A stretch of 50,758 bases of DNA from Chloroflexota bacterium. GTDB lineage: Bacteria > Chloroflexota > Anaerolineae > JAAEKA01. How positions within the stretch are numbered: position 1 is the first letter of the stretch; the number at the start of each line of letters is the position of its first letter. Below the pieces are notes generated by a model. That model saw only the letters and a program-made list of their open reading frames with translations, was not told the DNA's origin and did no database searches. The translations under genes and the position numbers were made by a program. Shown here piece by piece: positions 35,445 through 43,390 of the stretch. The DNA is taken from NCBI GenBank assembly GCA_034717495.1, contig JAYELL010000103.1, positions 14,019 through 64,776 on the forward strand, written 5' to 3'.

Positions 35445-35549
35445 TGTCATTGCAAGGAGTGTTTTCCTGCGACGAAGCAATTCTCAAGCTGGCAGAATGC
35501 GTTCAAGAAACCTGGAGATTGCTTCACCACAAAGCGGTTCGCAATGACA
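35445..35549. repeat. MITE-like imperfect inverted repeat (about 105 bp)
   Basis: The left end TGTCATTGCAAGGAG..ACGAAGCAATTCTC pairs imperfectly with the right end GAGATTGCTTC..GGTTCGCAATGACA. This ATTGC..GAAGCAATCTC pattern is a widespread non-autonomous intergenic repeat in bacteria. Beyond it, 35597-35655 holds another repeat-like stretch starting CCCTTCGATACGGC. Together they fill the 314-bp gap between the AcsE-like and MetF genes; no gene is seen. Confidence 0.75.
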
Positions 35550-35707
35550 GATCCAATAACCAACTTTTCGAGTAACCGCTCAGGCATAAGGTGCACCCTT
35601 CGATACGGCTTGGGCTCCTCCGTCGCCAAGGTCTACTCAGGATGCGCCACTCCTGGTGGCATTTCCTTCGCAACCCATCCGTCGAAAATCACCCTGAGTA
35701 GCTACCT

Positions 35708-36724
35708 TTACGTAATCCTGCCACGGTGGCGCCGTCTTGGGCGAGGCACCTCATATTCCAGGGTGCCGTCCCGCCGTCTTGGCCTGGGCAACAGGCCCGA
35801 TTCCTCGATGATCTCAGCCACCAGTTCTTCCTGGCGATAGGCCATCACGTGTACGCCCGAAACGCCCTCGATTTCCTTAATCTGCTCGATAATCTCTACA
35901 CAGATCCTTTTGCCCTCCTGCTTCTTCTTCTTTTTCGGAGTCTTGCGCAAGCGCTCCACGATAGCATCAGGGATCACGATACCAGGCACCTTGGTACGCA
36001 TGAATTCAGCCGCTCGCTCAGAGCGTAGCGGTCCCACGCCCACCAGGATATACGCCTGTTCGTGCAGGCCCAAACCACGGACCTGCTCCATGAAACGGCA
36101 GAAACGGGGAACGTCGAAGCAGTATTGGGTCTGGATGAACTGGGCGCCCGCTTCGATCTTCTTGGCAAGCCGCAAGGCGCGCCAATCGTAAGGGGGCACG
36201 AAGGGGTTGGTCGCAGCGCCGATGAAAACAGGCGGAGGGGTCGTCAACTTACGACCGCTCAGAAACCGGCCATTGTCCCGCATGATCTTGGCGGTGCGCA
36301 GCAATTGAATCGAGTCGAGATCAAATACCCGTTTGGCTTGCGGCTGGTCACCTGCCGTGACGTCGTCGCCTGTCAGACAGAGCAGATTTCGTACGCCCAT
36401 CGCTGCCGCACCGAGCAGATCTCCCTGAATAGCAATGCGGTTGCGGTCGCGGCAGGACATCTGGTAGACCGGCTCGTAGCCGGCCCGTGTCAGCAGCGCA
36501 CAGATAGCCACACTGGACATATGACAGTTGGCGCCGGAGGCATCGGTGGCATTGATGGCGTCACACACCTCCGAGAGAATCATGGCAGCCGCATAGACCT
36601 CCTCCGGATCGGCGCTGTCAGGTGGATTAAGTTCTGCGGTCACAGCAAAGCGGCCTGTCCGAAGCACCCGTTCAAGGCGGCCGCCCGATTCAAGGCCTGT
36701 GCTGGCATGTTGGTAGGATGTCAT
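35708..36724 (-). CDS. metF: Methylenetetrahydrofolate reductase
   Basis: The 338-aa protein has the FAD-binding barrel of MetF: TAELNPPDSADPEEV near residue 32 with the catalytic Glu, DASGANCHMSSVA near residue 65, YQMSCRDRNR near residue 92, NLLCLTGDD near residue 118 and FIQTQYCFD near residue 205. It interconverts methylene- and methyl-THF in the cytoplasm. The C-terminus carries Lys/Arg runs (KKKKK, RPRRR). The ATG at 36724 starts 4 bases beyond the metV stop, so the two are tightly coupled. In the reverse direction it would oxidise methyl groups delivered by the AcsE-like protein. Confidence 0.92.
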   Translation of the reverse strand: MTSYQHASTGLESGGRLERVLRTGRFAVTAELNPPDSADPEEVYAAAMILSEVCDAINATDASGANCHMSSVAICALLTRAGYEPVYQMSCRDRNRIAIQGDLLGAAAMGVRNLLCLTGDDVTAGDQPQAKRVFDLDSIQLLRTAKIMRDNGRFLSGRKLTTPPPVFIGAATNPFVPPYDWRALRLAKKIEAGAQFIQTQYCFDVPRFCRFMEQVRGLGLHEQAYILVGVGPLRSERAAEFMRTKVPGIVIPDAIVERLRKTPKKKKKQEGKRICVEIIEQIKEIEGVSGVHVMAYRQEELVAEIIEESGLLPRPRRRDGTLEYEVPRPRRRHRGRIT

Positions 36725-36728
36725 GGTT

Positions 36729-37283
36729 TCACGAACCTTCTGGCGGGCAATCTGAGGGAAGATCGACAACACCGGTCAGCTTGCCCGCTGATCGAATCTC
36801 AGGCTCAAGCGTCGTTCCGTGCCATCCCTCAGGCACCTGGCGGTCGACACCGGTGAGCATGTTGACCCAGGCCGAAGTCCCCTCGAGCCGGCGGTTCACC
36901 GGCGGCTCGATCCACAACAATTCCTCGCCGTAAATAGACATGCGCAGCGAGCGTTCATAGGCATCGTTCCAGACACAGGCCATCTCCGGCTTGACCTCAC
37001 AGTGTCCATCGGTGCGCACCCCGCCGCAGGGTCCATTGCGCAGGTTTTTCGGACAGGACATGGGACAGGTCATTCCCGTCGAGTGCAGAATGCACTGGCC
37101 GCACATCTGGCAGTCAAAGACCAGGCGTTTCCCCAGTTCCTCCGGCCAACGAAACCAGCGATTGGCACGCTCATAACCCAGTCTTCGGATGAGAGGGTCC
37201 AGGCTCCAGAACAACTTTTCCGTCCCCTTGTAGACATGCTCAAGGAAACGGGGCCGATCACGAAGAAATGCACCAAGTGCCAT
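36729..37283 (-). CDS. metV: MetV-like zinc/cysteine-rich partner of MetF (MTHFR C-terminal domain)
   Basis: The 184-aa protein carries the cysteine-rich signature CQMCGQCILHSTGMTCPMSCP near residue 58, then NLRNGPCGGV and CEVKPEMACVW, typical of the MTHFR_C domain that forms a complex with MetF in acetogens and other anaerobes. It lies directly upstream of metF. The pairing indicates a ferredoxin- or NADH-linked methylene-THF reductase complex rather than the aerobic single-subunit form. GAGAGG lies upstream of the ATG at 37283. Confidence 0.9.
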   Translation of the reverse strand: MALGAFLRDRPRFLEHVYKGTEKLFWSLDPLIRRLGYERANRWFRWPEELGKRLVFDCQMCGQCILHSTGMTCPMSCPKNLRNGPCGGVRTDGHCEVKPEMACVWNDAYERSLRMSIYGEELLWIEPPVNRRLEGTSAWVNMLTGVDRQVPEGWHGTTLEPEIRSAGKLTGVVDLPSDCPPEGS

Positions 37284-37307
37284 TAGGAAACCATCACCTC
37301 TCGAGTT

Positions 37308-38414
37308 TCAGCTGTAACTTCCGTGTTTCATCACTGCCGCAATAAACGCTTCAACATTCTCCGGCGAAACATCGGACTGCACAATATGAGCCGGTGCGCA
37401 CATGTAGCCGCCACCATCGCCCAAGACCCTGATCTTTTCAGCCACGTCGGCCTCGATCTCCGCCGCCGTGCCGTTGGGCAATAAATGTTGTTGATCGATG
37501 GCGCCCCAGAAAGAGAGCCGGTCGCCCAGTCCTGACTTCAGATCGTGTGCTTCGTGCCCGGGCACGTTTGGCTGCACCGGATTAAACACCTCCAGGCCGA
37601 TTTCGACAAGATCGTCGAGGATCGGAGCCACCGCGCCATCGGTGTGATACATGATCAACAGATCGGGGTTGCGGGCCTTGAACTCCTGGAAGAGCTCCGC
37701 GTAACGAGGCTTGAAAACACGGCGCCACATTCTCGGCGATATCAACATGCCATTCTGGGCGCCGAAATCATCGCCAAACCAGATGCCATCCACACCCAGG
37801 TCCACCAGGCTTTTTCCGATACCGATGCTGAATTCCTTAACCCGATCGATCAGCGCCTCGATATAGGGTTCACCCAATGCCATGTCCATCATAAACTTCT
37901 CCAGGCCCACCATGTGCCATGACATCTCGAACATGGTCAGCTCCAGGTCGCCGATGATGAAGTAATCATCCCGGTATTTTTCGGTGTAGAGCCTGGCATC
38001 GTCGAAGCGCCCATCGGCCAGTGGGTCGGGGAAGGGAAAGCTCTCTACCTCGGCGACCGAAGAGACATCCTTCAGCGGCGCCTCGATTGTCTCCATGTAG
38101 AGGGGACCCTGTCGCATCACCATGCCGAATTCGTTGATGATACAACCGTCATCGGTCGTCGGGTGGCTGTAGCCGCGGGGCAGGCTTCCGCCGACCACCA
38201 CGCAGTCACTGCCCATGGCTGTACGCAGTTCGTTGGCCGAAATGCGGTAGGTTAGATCCTCGAAATAGGAGGTGGTATAGTGGATCGGAATCCCGTAGGT
38301 CTCACCGAAACTGTCGGTCAACTGCCGGCACAGATCGAACTGCAAAGGGACGCGGTCCGGGATGCCGGTGCGTTTCAAGGCCGTCAAGACGCGATCACGC
38401 GGTTTCATACTCAT
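37308..38414 (-). CDS. URO-D superfamily protein, putative corrinoid methyltransferase (paralogue 1)
   Basis: A 368-aa URO-D superfamily member. By eye most positions match the 367-aa protein at 45821-46924; the copy at 9733 is more distant. It starts MSMKPRDRVLTALKRTGIPD; a GDDFGAQNGMLISPRMWR segment lies near residue 217, the presumed metal site YHTDGAV near residue 257 and YMCAPAHI near residue 338. MtaA/MtbA/CmuA-type methyltransferases use HxC and a later Cys for zinc; here HxD replaces HxC. Its position between metV and rhaM suggests methyl transfer from a methylated substrate. GGAGA lies 6 bases before the ATG. Confidence 0.82.
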   Translation of the reverse strand: MSMKPRDRVLTALKRTGIPDRVPLQFDLCRQLTDSFGETYGIPIHYTTSYFEDLTYRISANELRTAMGSDCVVVGGSLPRGYSHPTTDDGCIINEFGMVMRQGPLYMETIEAPLKDVSSVAEVESFPFPDPLADGRFDDARLYTEKYRDDYFIIGDLELTMFEMSWHMVGLEKFMMDMALGEPYIEALIDRVKEFSIGIGKSLVDLGVDGIWFGDDFGAQNGMLISPRMWRRVFKPRYAELFQEFKARNPDLLIMYHTDGAVAPILDDLVEIGLEVFNPVQPNVPGHEAHDLKSGLGDRLSFWGAIDQQHLLPNGTAAEIEADVAEKIRVLGDGGGYMCAPAHIVQSDVSPENVEAFIAAVMKHGSYS

Positions 38415-38417
38415 TGA

Positions 38418-38552
38418 TTTTCTCCAGACCCGGGCAGGCCAGAACTCAAATTAGGGCTTCGTCCCTCGACACGCTTGGGACACGGCTGCGGTTGTGATTT
38501 TTTCCTTTCACCGCAGATTTACGCAGACCTGCGGCGCAGAAGGTGTTAAGGA
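38418..38552. repeat. Dispersed leader repeat, copy R3 (diverged)
   Basis: Beginning at the URO-D Shine-Dalgarno, TTTCTCCAGACCCGGGCAGG parallels the TTCTCCTGACCTGGACAAGC start of the 46928 copy. It continues through a CCCTCGACACGCTTGGGACACG block and CCGCAGATTTACGCAGACCT, ending at the rhaM stop. It is more degenerate than the other copies. Confidence 0.6.
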
Positions 38553-38553
38553 C

Positions 38554-38877
38554 TCAGTCGAGATGAAAAACCTCGGTCAGTTCCAGCATGTTCTCATCGG
38601 CATGAGAGCCGCCAAATCCCTCAAAATAGGGTGCCATGAAATCCTGCCACCTGGCGTTAATTTCCTCCCTCGCCATGCCATCGAGAGCGGCCTGAAGGCC
38701 TTCGGGCGTCTCACAATACCCGAATAGCAGACCATCATCGCGCAAGAACAAGGAGTAGTTGTGCCAACCCGTTCGCTGCAAGGCGTCCCGCATCTCCGGC
38801 CAGACCGCCTCATGGTGTTCCTTGTACTGCTCGATCATATCCTCCTTGACCTTCAGCACAAAACCGACGCGTTTCAT
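38554..38877 (-). CDS. rhaM: L-rhamnose mutarotase
   Basis: A 107-aa YiiL/RhaM-family protein that interconverts the anomers of L-rhamnose, presenting the form used by the isomerase. It has MKRVGFVLKVKEDMIEQYKE at the start, the HHEAVWPEM motif near residue 22, NYSLFLRDDGLLFGY near residue 42 and RWQDFM near residue 78, all at family positions. GAGGAG lies about 9 bases before the ATG at 38877; an in-frame extension upstream is unlikely. It follows the rhaS-like gene and precedes the URO-D gene, matching the rha gene sets of other bacteria where the mutarotase accompanies the RhaSTPQ importer. Confidence 0.92.
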   Translation of the reverse strand: MKRVGFVLKVKEDMIEQYKEHHEAVWPEMRDALQRTGWHNYSLFLRDDGLLFGYCETPEGLQAALDGMAREEINARWQDFMAPYFEGFGGSHADENMLELTEVFHLD

Positions 38878-38916
38878 TATGATAAGCTCCTCATGATTTT
38901 TGTTTGGAAGGCAGGT

Positions 38917-38942
38917 GGACGGGGGCAAGCCCCGCCCCTACC
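38917..38942. repeat. GC-rich hairpin, dispersed repeat
   Basis: GGGGC (38922-38926), AA, GCCCC (38929-38933), followed by GCCCCTACC. Related to the hairpin at 34407-34425. It lies between the rhaS and rhaM genes; the remainder of 38943-39046 shows nothing recognisable. Confidence 0.5.
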
Positions 38943-39046
38943 GTTAACGGGCCGCGGCCTTGGAAAATCGACCGCGACCCGTGACTTGACAGTTGCATCT
39001 TTCTGCTTTTCAGAACACTGGTACTTCGGTTCCGAAAACCGACGTG

Positions 39047-41188
39047 TTACTTGGCTTCGGCCTCGACATTGTCGGCCGTGTAGACGGAGAAGGGTCCCAT
39101 CAGCACCCGCAGACCGGCGTCCCGGGTCGGGTCCTTCTCGATGGTGTAGGTGCCCATGCGGCCAGCTTCGAAGCGCTCACCCACCTTGCCCTCGATGGCA
39201 CCTGTCGCCAGAAGATAGCTGGTGTAGTAGGTCAGGTATCCCAGATCGATGAAGCTCCAGAGTGCAAACTCCGGTGCACAGCCGTTCAGGGTATAGCTCA
39301 CCATCTCGGCCGGCAAGCCCAGTCCGCTCACCTTGACATCGTCGCACAGCCCCTCATCCTGCATTGCCTTGGCGGCGGAAGCGATGCCCACCGTCGTCGG
39401 CGCCATGATCAGGCCCATGTCGGGATATTTGTCCACCAGCGCCAACGCCTGGTTGTAGCTGTCTTCCGACTGGTCGTTGCCGTAGACAATGTCCACCAAC
39501 TCCAGGCTGGCATAGGTGTCGTCGGTGGCCAGCACATCCTCCAAAGCGGCGATCCAGGCGTTCTGGTTGGCGGCATCGGGGGAAGCGGAGAGCACAGCGA
39601 ACTTGCCGCCGTCATCGCCCAGGATGCTCAGGGCCATGTCGGCCATCACCTTGCCGGTCTCGTCGAAGTCCACCTGGGCGATGAACACCTGCTCACCCTC
39701 GGCCGACGGGATCGGCGAGTCCCAGGTCACCACCGTGGTGCCTGCTTCCAGCGCTGCCTGGGCCGCCGGGGCGATCTGGTCGCCTGCGTTGTTGGAGAGC
39801 ATGATTGCATCCTGCCCCTGAGTGGTGGCAGTGGTCACGATCTCGATCTGGCCGGCGACGCTGTTCTCAGGTGTCGGTCCCAGGAACTGAAGCTCGCCTG
39901 TATTGCCCAACTCCTTGTGAGCTTCCTGGGCGCCATTGTTGGCCTGGTCGAAGACCAGAATACCCAGGAATTTGGGCAGTAGCACCATGTTGACTTCCTG
40001 CCCAGGCGTGGCCATCACGGGTCCGCTGGCGCCGACCTCCTGAGGACCAGCCTCGGCCTCGACATTGTCGGCCGTGTAGACGGAGAAGGGTCCCATCAGC
40101 ACCCGAAGACCGGCGTCCCGGGTCGGGTCCTTCTCGATGGTGTAGGTGCCCATACGACCGGCGCTGAAGGTTTCCCCTTCCGCACCCTCGATGGCACCTG
40201 TCGCCAGAAGATAGCTGGTGTAGTAGGTCAGGTATCCCAGATCGATGAAGCTCCAGAGTGCAAACTCCGGTGCACAGCCGTTCAGGGTGTAGCTCACCAT
40301 CTCGGCCGGCAAGCCCAGTCCGCTCACCTTGACATCGTCGCACAGCCCCTCATCCTGCATTGCCTTGGCGGCGGAAGCGATGCCCACCGTCGTCGGCGCC
40401 ATGATCAGGCCCATGTCGGGATATTTGTCCACCAGCGCCAACGCCTGGTTGTAGCTGTCTTCCGACTGGTCGTTGCCGTAGACAATGTCCACCAACTCCA
40501 GGCTGGCATAGGTGTCGTCGGTGGCCAGCACATCCTCCAAAGCGGCGATCCAGGCGTTCTGGTTGGCGGCATCGGGGGAAGCGGAGAGCACAGCGAACTT
40601 GCCGCCGTCATCGCCCAGGATGCTCAGGGCCATGTCGGCCATCACCTTGCCGGTCTCGTCGAAGTCCACCTGGGCGATGAACACCTGCTCACCCTCGGCC
40701 GACGGGATCGGCGAGTCCCAGGTCACCACCGTGGTGCCTGCTTCCAGCGCTGCCTGGGCCGCCGGAGCGATCTGGTCGCCTGCGTTGTTGGAGAGCATGA
40801 TTGCATCCTGCCCCTGAGTGGTGGCAGTAGTCACGATCTCGATCTGGCCGGCGACACTGTTCTCAGGCGTCGGTCCCAGGAACTGGAGCTCGCCTGTATT
40901 GCCCAACTCCTTGTGAGCTTCCTGGGCGCCATCATTGGCCTGGTCGAAGACCAGAATACCCAGGAATTTGGGCAGTAGCACCATGTTGACCGTCTCACCA
41001 GGAGTGGCTTCGACGACCCCTTCGGATACCGCGGGTTTCGTTTCGGGCTCGGCCGGTGTCTCCGGCTGGGTTTCGGCAGGAGCGACTGGCTCCGGTTCCG
41101 GGACTGGTGCGACCTGCCCTCCACAAGCGGCAAGCAACATGCTCAAAATAATCAGTAGCGCAACCATGCGCCAGGCATACGTCTTCAT
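39047..41188 (-). CDS. rhaS: Rhamnose-type ABC binding protein, internally duplicated (two RhaS domains)
   Basis: A 713-aa lipoprotein: signal peptide with Cys22 in LAACGGQ, then a Pro/Glu-rich linker to about residue 70. Two almost identical periplasmic-binding domains of roughly 315 residues follow, joined by a short linker ([16 protein letters not shown]). Each contains [58 protein letters not shown] and [11 protein letters not shown], the pattern of RhaS L-rhamnose-binding proteins. Single-domain RhaS is about 330-350 aa. The DNA period is 996 bp, in frame. I chose the ATG at 41188, 9 bases after AAGGAGG, rather than the one at 41197 touching it. Followed by rhaM. Confidence 0.9.
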   Translation of the reverse strand: MKTYAWRMVALLIILSMLLAACGGQVAPVPEPEPVAPAETQPETPAEPETKPAVSEGVVEATPGETVNMVLLPKFLGILVFDQANDGAQEAHKELGNTGELQFLGPTPENSVAGQIEIVTTATTQGQDAIMLSNNAGDQIAPAAQAALEAGTTVVTWDSPIPSAEGEQVFIAQVDFDETGKVMADMALSILGDDGGKFAVLSASPDAANQNAWIAALEDVLATDDTYASLELVDIVYGNDQSEDSYNQALALVDKYPDMGLIMAPTTVGIASAAKAMQDEGLCDDVKVSGLGLPAEMVSYTLNGCAPEFALWSFIDLGYLTYYTSYLLATGAIEGAEGETFSAGRMGTYTIEKDPTRDAGLRVLMGPFSVYTADNVEAEAGPQEVGASGPVMATPGQEVNMVLLPKFLGILVFDQANNGAQEAHKELGNTGELQFLGPTPENSVAGQIEIVTTATTQGQDAIMLSNNAGDQIAPAAQAALEAGTTVVTWDSPIPSAEGEQVFIAQVDFDETGKVMADMALSILGDDGGKFAVLSASPDAANQNAWIAALEDVLATDDTYASLELVDIVYGNDQSEDSYNQALALVDKYPDMGLIMAPTTVGIASAAKAMQDEGLCDDVKVSGLGLPAEMVSYTLNGCAPEFALWSFIDLGYLTYYTSYLLATGAIEGKVGERFEAGRMGTYTIEKDPTRDAGLRVLMGPFSVYTADNVEAEAK
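39057..39994 (-). repeat. Tandem gene duplication, downstream copy (996-bp period)
   Basis: It matches 40053-40990 at a constant 996-bp offset (checked at three points), with only scattered differences. The exception is about 39159-39195, where the sequence encoding [12 protein letters not shown] differs at nearly half of its positions from the other copy ([12 protein letters not shown]). Confidence 0.9.
40053..40990 (-). repeat. Tandem gene duplication, upstream copy (996-bp period)
   Basis: Partner of 39057-39994. It encodes the N-terminal RhaS domain, preceded by the signal peptide and linker. Near-identity outside one patch implies recent duplication or continuing gene conversion. Confidence 0.9.
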
Positions 41189-41229
41189 ACTTGACATCCT
41201 CCTTATTGGAATGTACGAACTGCTTTGAA

Positions 41230-41340
41230 TTGTCCACTATCAATTGTCGCATGTCAATGGTCAACAGCTGATGCAATGATGGTAACATCTTCTGCTGTCA
41301 TTGACAATTGGCGATTGACAATCAACCATTAGCCATTGCG
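41230..41340. repeat. Heptamer arrays in inverted arrangement
   Basis: Left: TTGTCCA, CTATCAA, TTGTCGC, ATGTCAA, TGGTCAA (41230-41264). Right: TTGACAA, TTGGCGA, TTGACAA, TCAACCA, TTAGCCA (41301-41335). TTGTCAA and TTGACAA are reverse complements, so the halves could pair around a 36-base centre. It fills the gap between the second permease and the binding protein gene, where many importer operons carry a stabilising stem-loop. Confidence 0.65.
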
Positions 41341-42339
41341 CTACGCCTGCCGGGCGAAGCGGCGTCGATCGCGGTATTCGCGTACTGCTCCAACGGTGTT
41401 GGGTATCAGAACAGACAGGATCAACAGAATACCGATAACACCGGTCTGAATATGACCGGTCATGTTGGCAAGGGACATGCCATTGCGCAAACTCAACACG
41501 ATGAGAATCGACAGCAGGACGCCCCACAGAGTGCCCGAGCCGCCGAAGATACTGACACCACCCAGCAATACCATGGTGATGATATCCAACTCGAAGCCGG
41601 TCGCCAGGTCGCCCCGCACGGCACCAAGGCGGGCCGCGTATAGCAGCCCGGCCAAGGCAGCGACGGCGCCCGCGGCTGCAAACAGGATCATCTTGACCCG
41701 ATCGACCTTTACGCCGGAATAGCGGGCCACATCTTTGCTGTTTCCAATTACATAGACGTAGCGACCGAAGCCTGAGTAATGCAACAAAATGATCGAAATC
41801 ACCAACAGAACGAAGAATATGATCAGCGACAGAGGGAGGTTTCCGATCAAGGGCTGCTGACCCAGCCTGTCAAACCAGGCCGGGAAGTCCCCGATGGAAC
41901 GGTCTTCAAGCAAAATGCGGGCCCCACCGCGAAACATGATCAGCGTTGCCAGCGTGACCACCAGCGAAGGCAGGCCCACTTTTGCGATCCAAAAACCGTT
42001 GAAGGCTCCACCTATGGCACCGATCAGGATGCCTGCCAGAAAGGCCAGGGAAATGGGAACACCCTGATGATAGAGCCAGGCCATCACACAGGCTGCCAGC
42101 CCCATCATCGAGGCTACTGATAGATCGATTTCGGCGTTGATAATGATAAAAGTCATTGCCAAAGCGACGATGATCTTTTCAATCGAGAGAAAAAAGAGGT
42201 TGATCAAGTTGTTGGAAGTGAGAAAAACAGGGGAGAGTGTGCTGTTGATGGCGATGATCACCAGAAGCACCAGCAGCAAAAACCCCTCCCAGCTCTTCAG
42301 ACGGTTCCAGATGCGATGGAGAAGGCTGTTATTATGCAT
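41341..42339 (-). CDS. rhaQ: Rhamnose-type ABC permease (second)
   Basis: A 332-aa branched-chain/ribose-type permease (BPD_transp_2) with 8-10 hydrophobic segments. Family features are [16 protein letters not shown] near residue 60 and [19 protein letters not shown] near residue 260. Pairs with the upstream permease in a CUT2 importer. The ATG at 42339 with AGGAGGG before it overlaps the preceding permease stop by 8 bases; the open frame to 42366 is not used. It ends in a basic tail. Confidence 0.88.
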   Translation of the reverse strand: MHNNSLLHRIWNRLKSWEGFLLLVLLVIIAINSTLSPVFLTSNNLINLFFLSIEKIIVALAMTFIIINAEIDLSVASMMGLAACVMAWLYHQGVPISLAFLAGILIGAIGGAFNGFWIAKVGLPSLVVTLATLIMFRGGARILLEDRSIGDFPAWFDRLGQQPLIGNLPLSLIIFFVLLVISIILLHYSGFGRYVYVIGNSKDVARYSGVKVDRVKMILFAAAGAVAALAGLLYAARLGAVRGDLATGFELDIITMVLLGGVSIFGGSGTLWGVLLSILIVLSLRNGMSLANMTGHIQTGVIGILLILSVLIPNTVGAVREYRDRRRFARQA

Positions 42340-43390
42340 AGCTGCCCTCCTGTCCCTCGGAGCCATCTCCGTCCGAGCCGAGTTCCAACTCGCTCTGGGA
42401 CCAGAAGCTCTGAATTCGATTCATGATGACGGCATCGGTTGCCACTGCCAGCAGGATCAAGAGACCCAACAGGAAATCCCGCCAGAACTCACTGATCTCC
42501 AGCCAACGAATGAGGCTGTTTTCCAGGAGATCGATCAGGATCGCACCAAACATTGCCCCGATCATGGACCCGGCCCCGCCGAAGATGTTGACGCCACCGA
42601 CGACCGCAGCAGCTACCGATTGCAGCTCAATGCCCAGTCCTGCCACGACTGTGATATTGCCAAATCGGGCCAGATACATGAACCCCGCCAGACCGGAGAG
42701 GGCGCCGCACAGCACAAAGGCGATAAAGACGATGCGTTTGGAAGGGAAGCCAGCCATCCTGGCTGCCTCAGGATTGGAGCCAATGGCATAGAGCCGGCGC
42801 CCGTAGGGCAGAAACATGAGAACGAACTGGAAAATGATCACCACCAGAAGGGCCATCCCAAACATCAACCGGATGTCCAGGTCGCCGAAACTGACGATAT
42901 TTGCACGCGGAAGATCGAGGATCCACTGGGGAAGGTCCGCTGTCAGCACGGTTTGCGCATCGGAGAATTCAACCAGCATTGTCCGATAGATGGCAAGAGT
43001 GCCCAGCGTGACAATGATGGCCGGCACCCCGCCATAGGCCACCAGCACGCCATTTACAGCTCCCATCAGGCCTCCTACCCCGACTGCCATCAGCACCGCC
43101 ACAATGGGTGAGATGTCGTTGTTACCGGCAAGCTGTTGCCCGACAAAATAAGCTGTGAAGCCAACGATCGATCCGACGGACAGATCGATATTGCGGGTGA
43201 GAATCACCAGGACCTGGCCGACAGTCACGACGGTGATGATTGCCACGCTGGTGGAGATGCGATTGAAGAAACGAGGACTGATATAATTCTCAATCTGGGT
43301 GCTGAAAAAGAGAAGAACCATCAAAATCAGGAACAGCAAAACCAGGATCCGAAGCTGTTCGGGACGGAGAGTGCGTCTGATTGCGTTCAT
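42332..43390 (-). CDS. rhaP: Rhamnose-type ABC permease (first)
   Basis: A 352-aa CUT2 permease. [17 protein letters not shown] near residue 65 and [19 protein letters not shown] near residue 265 are the family's conserved loops; there are about ten hydrophobic stretches. The ATG overlaps the ATPase stop as ATGA (43387-43390), and its 3' end overlaps the next permease, so rhaT-rhaP-rhaQ are translationally coupled. A Ser/Gly/Asp-rich C-terminal tail is present. Confidence 0.88.
   Translation of the reverse strand: MNAIRRTLRPEQLRILVLLFLILMVLLFFSTQIENYISPRFFNRISTSVAIITVVTVGQVLVILTRNIDLSVGSIVGFTAYFVGQQLAGNNDISPIVAVLMAVGVGGLMGAVNGVLVAYGGVPAIIVTLGTLAIYRTMLVEFSDAQTVLTADLPQWILDLPRANIVSFGDLDIRLMFGMALLVVIIFQFVLMFLPYGRRLYAIGSNPEAARMAGFPSKRIVFIAFVLCGALSGLAGFMYLARFGNITVVAGLGIELQSVAAAVVGGVNIFGGAGSMIGAMFGAILIDLLENSLIRWLEISEFWRDFLLGLLILLAVATDAVIMNRIQSFWSQSELELGSDGDGSEGQEGSYA

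Noticed and set aside
38415-38553. Cobalamin riboswitch ahead of the methyl-transfer genes
   Set aside because: I looked for a B12-box-like element here and upstream of rhaM and saw none that was convincing; the gap is explained by the dispersed repeat.
39057-40990. Two separate rhaS genes
   Set aside because: There is one continuous frame with a single signal peptide and no internal stop or ribosome-binding site between the copies, so it is one two-domain gene as assembled.
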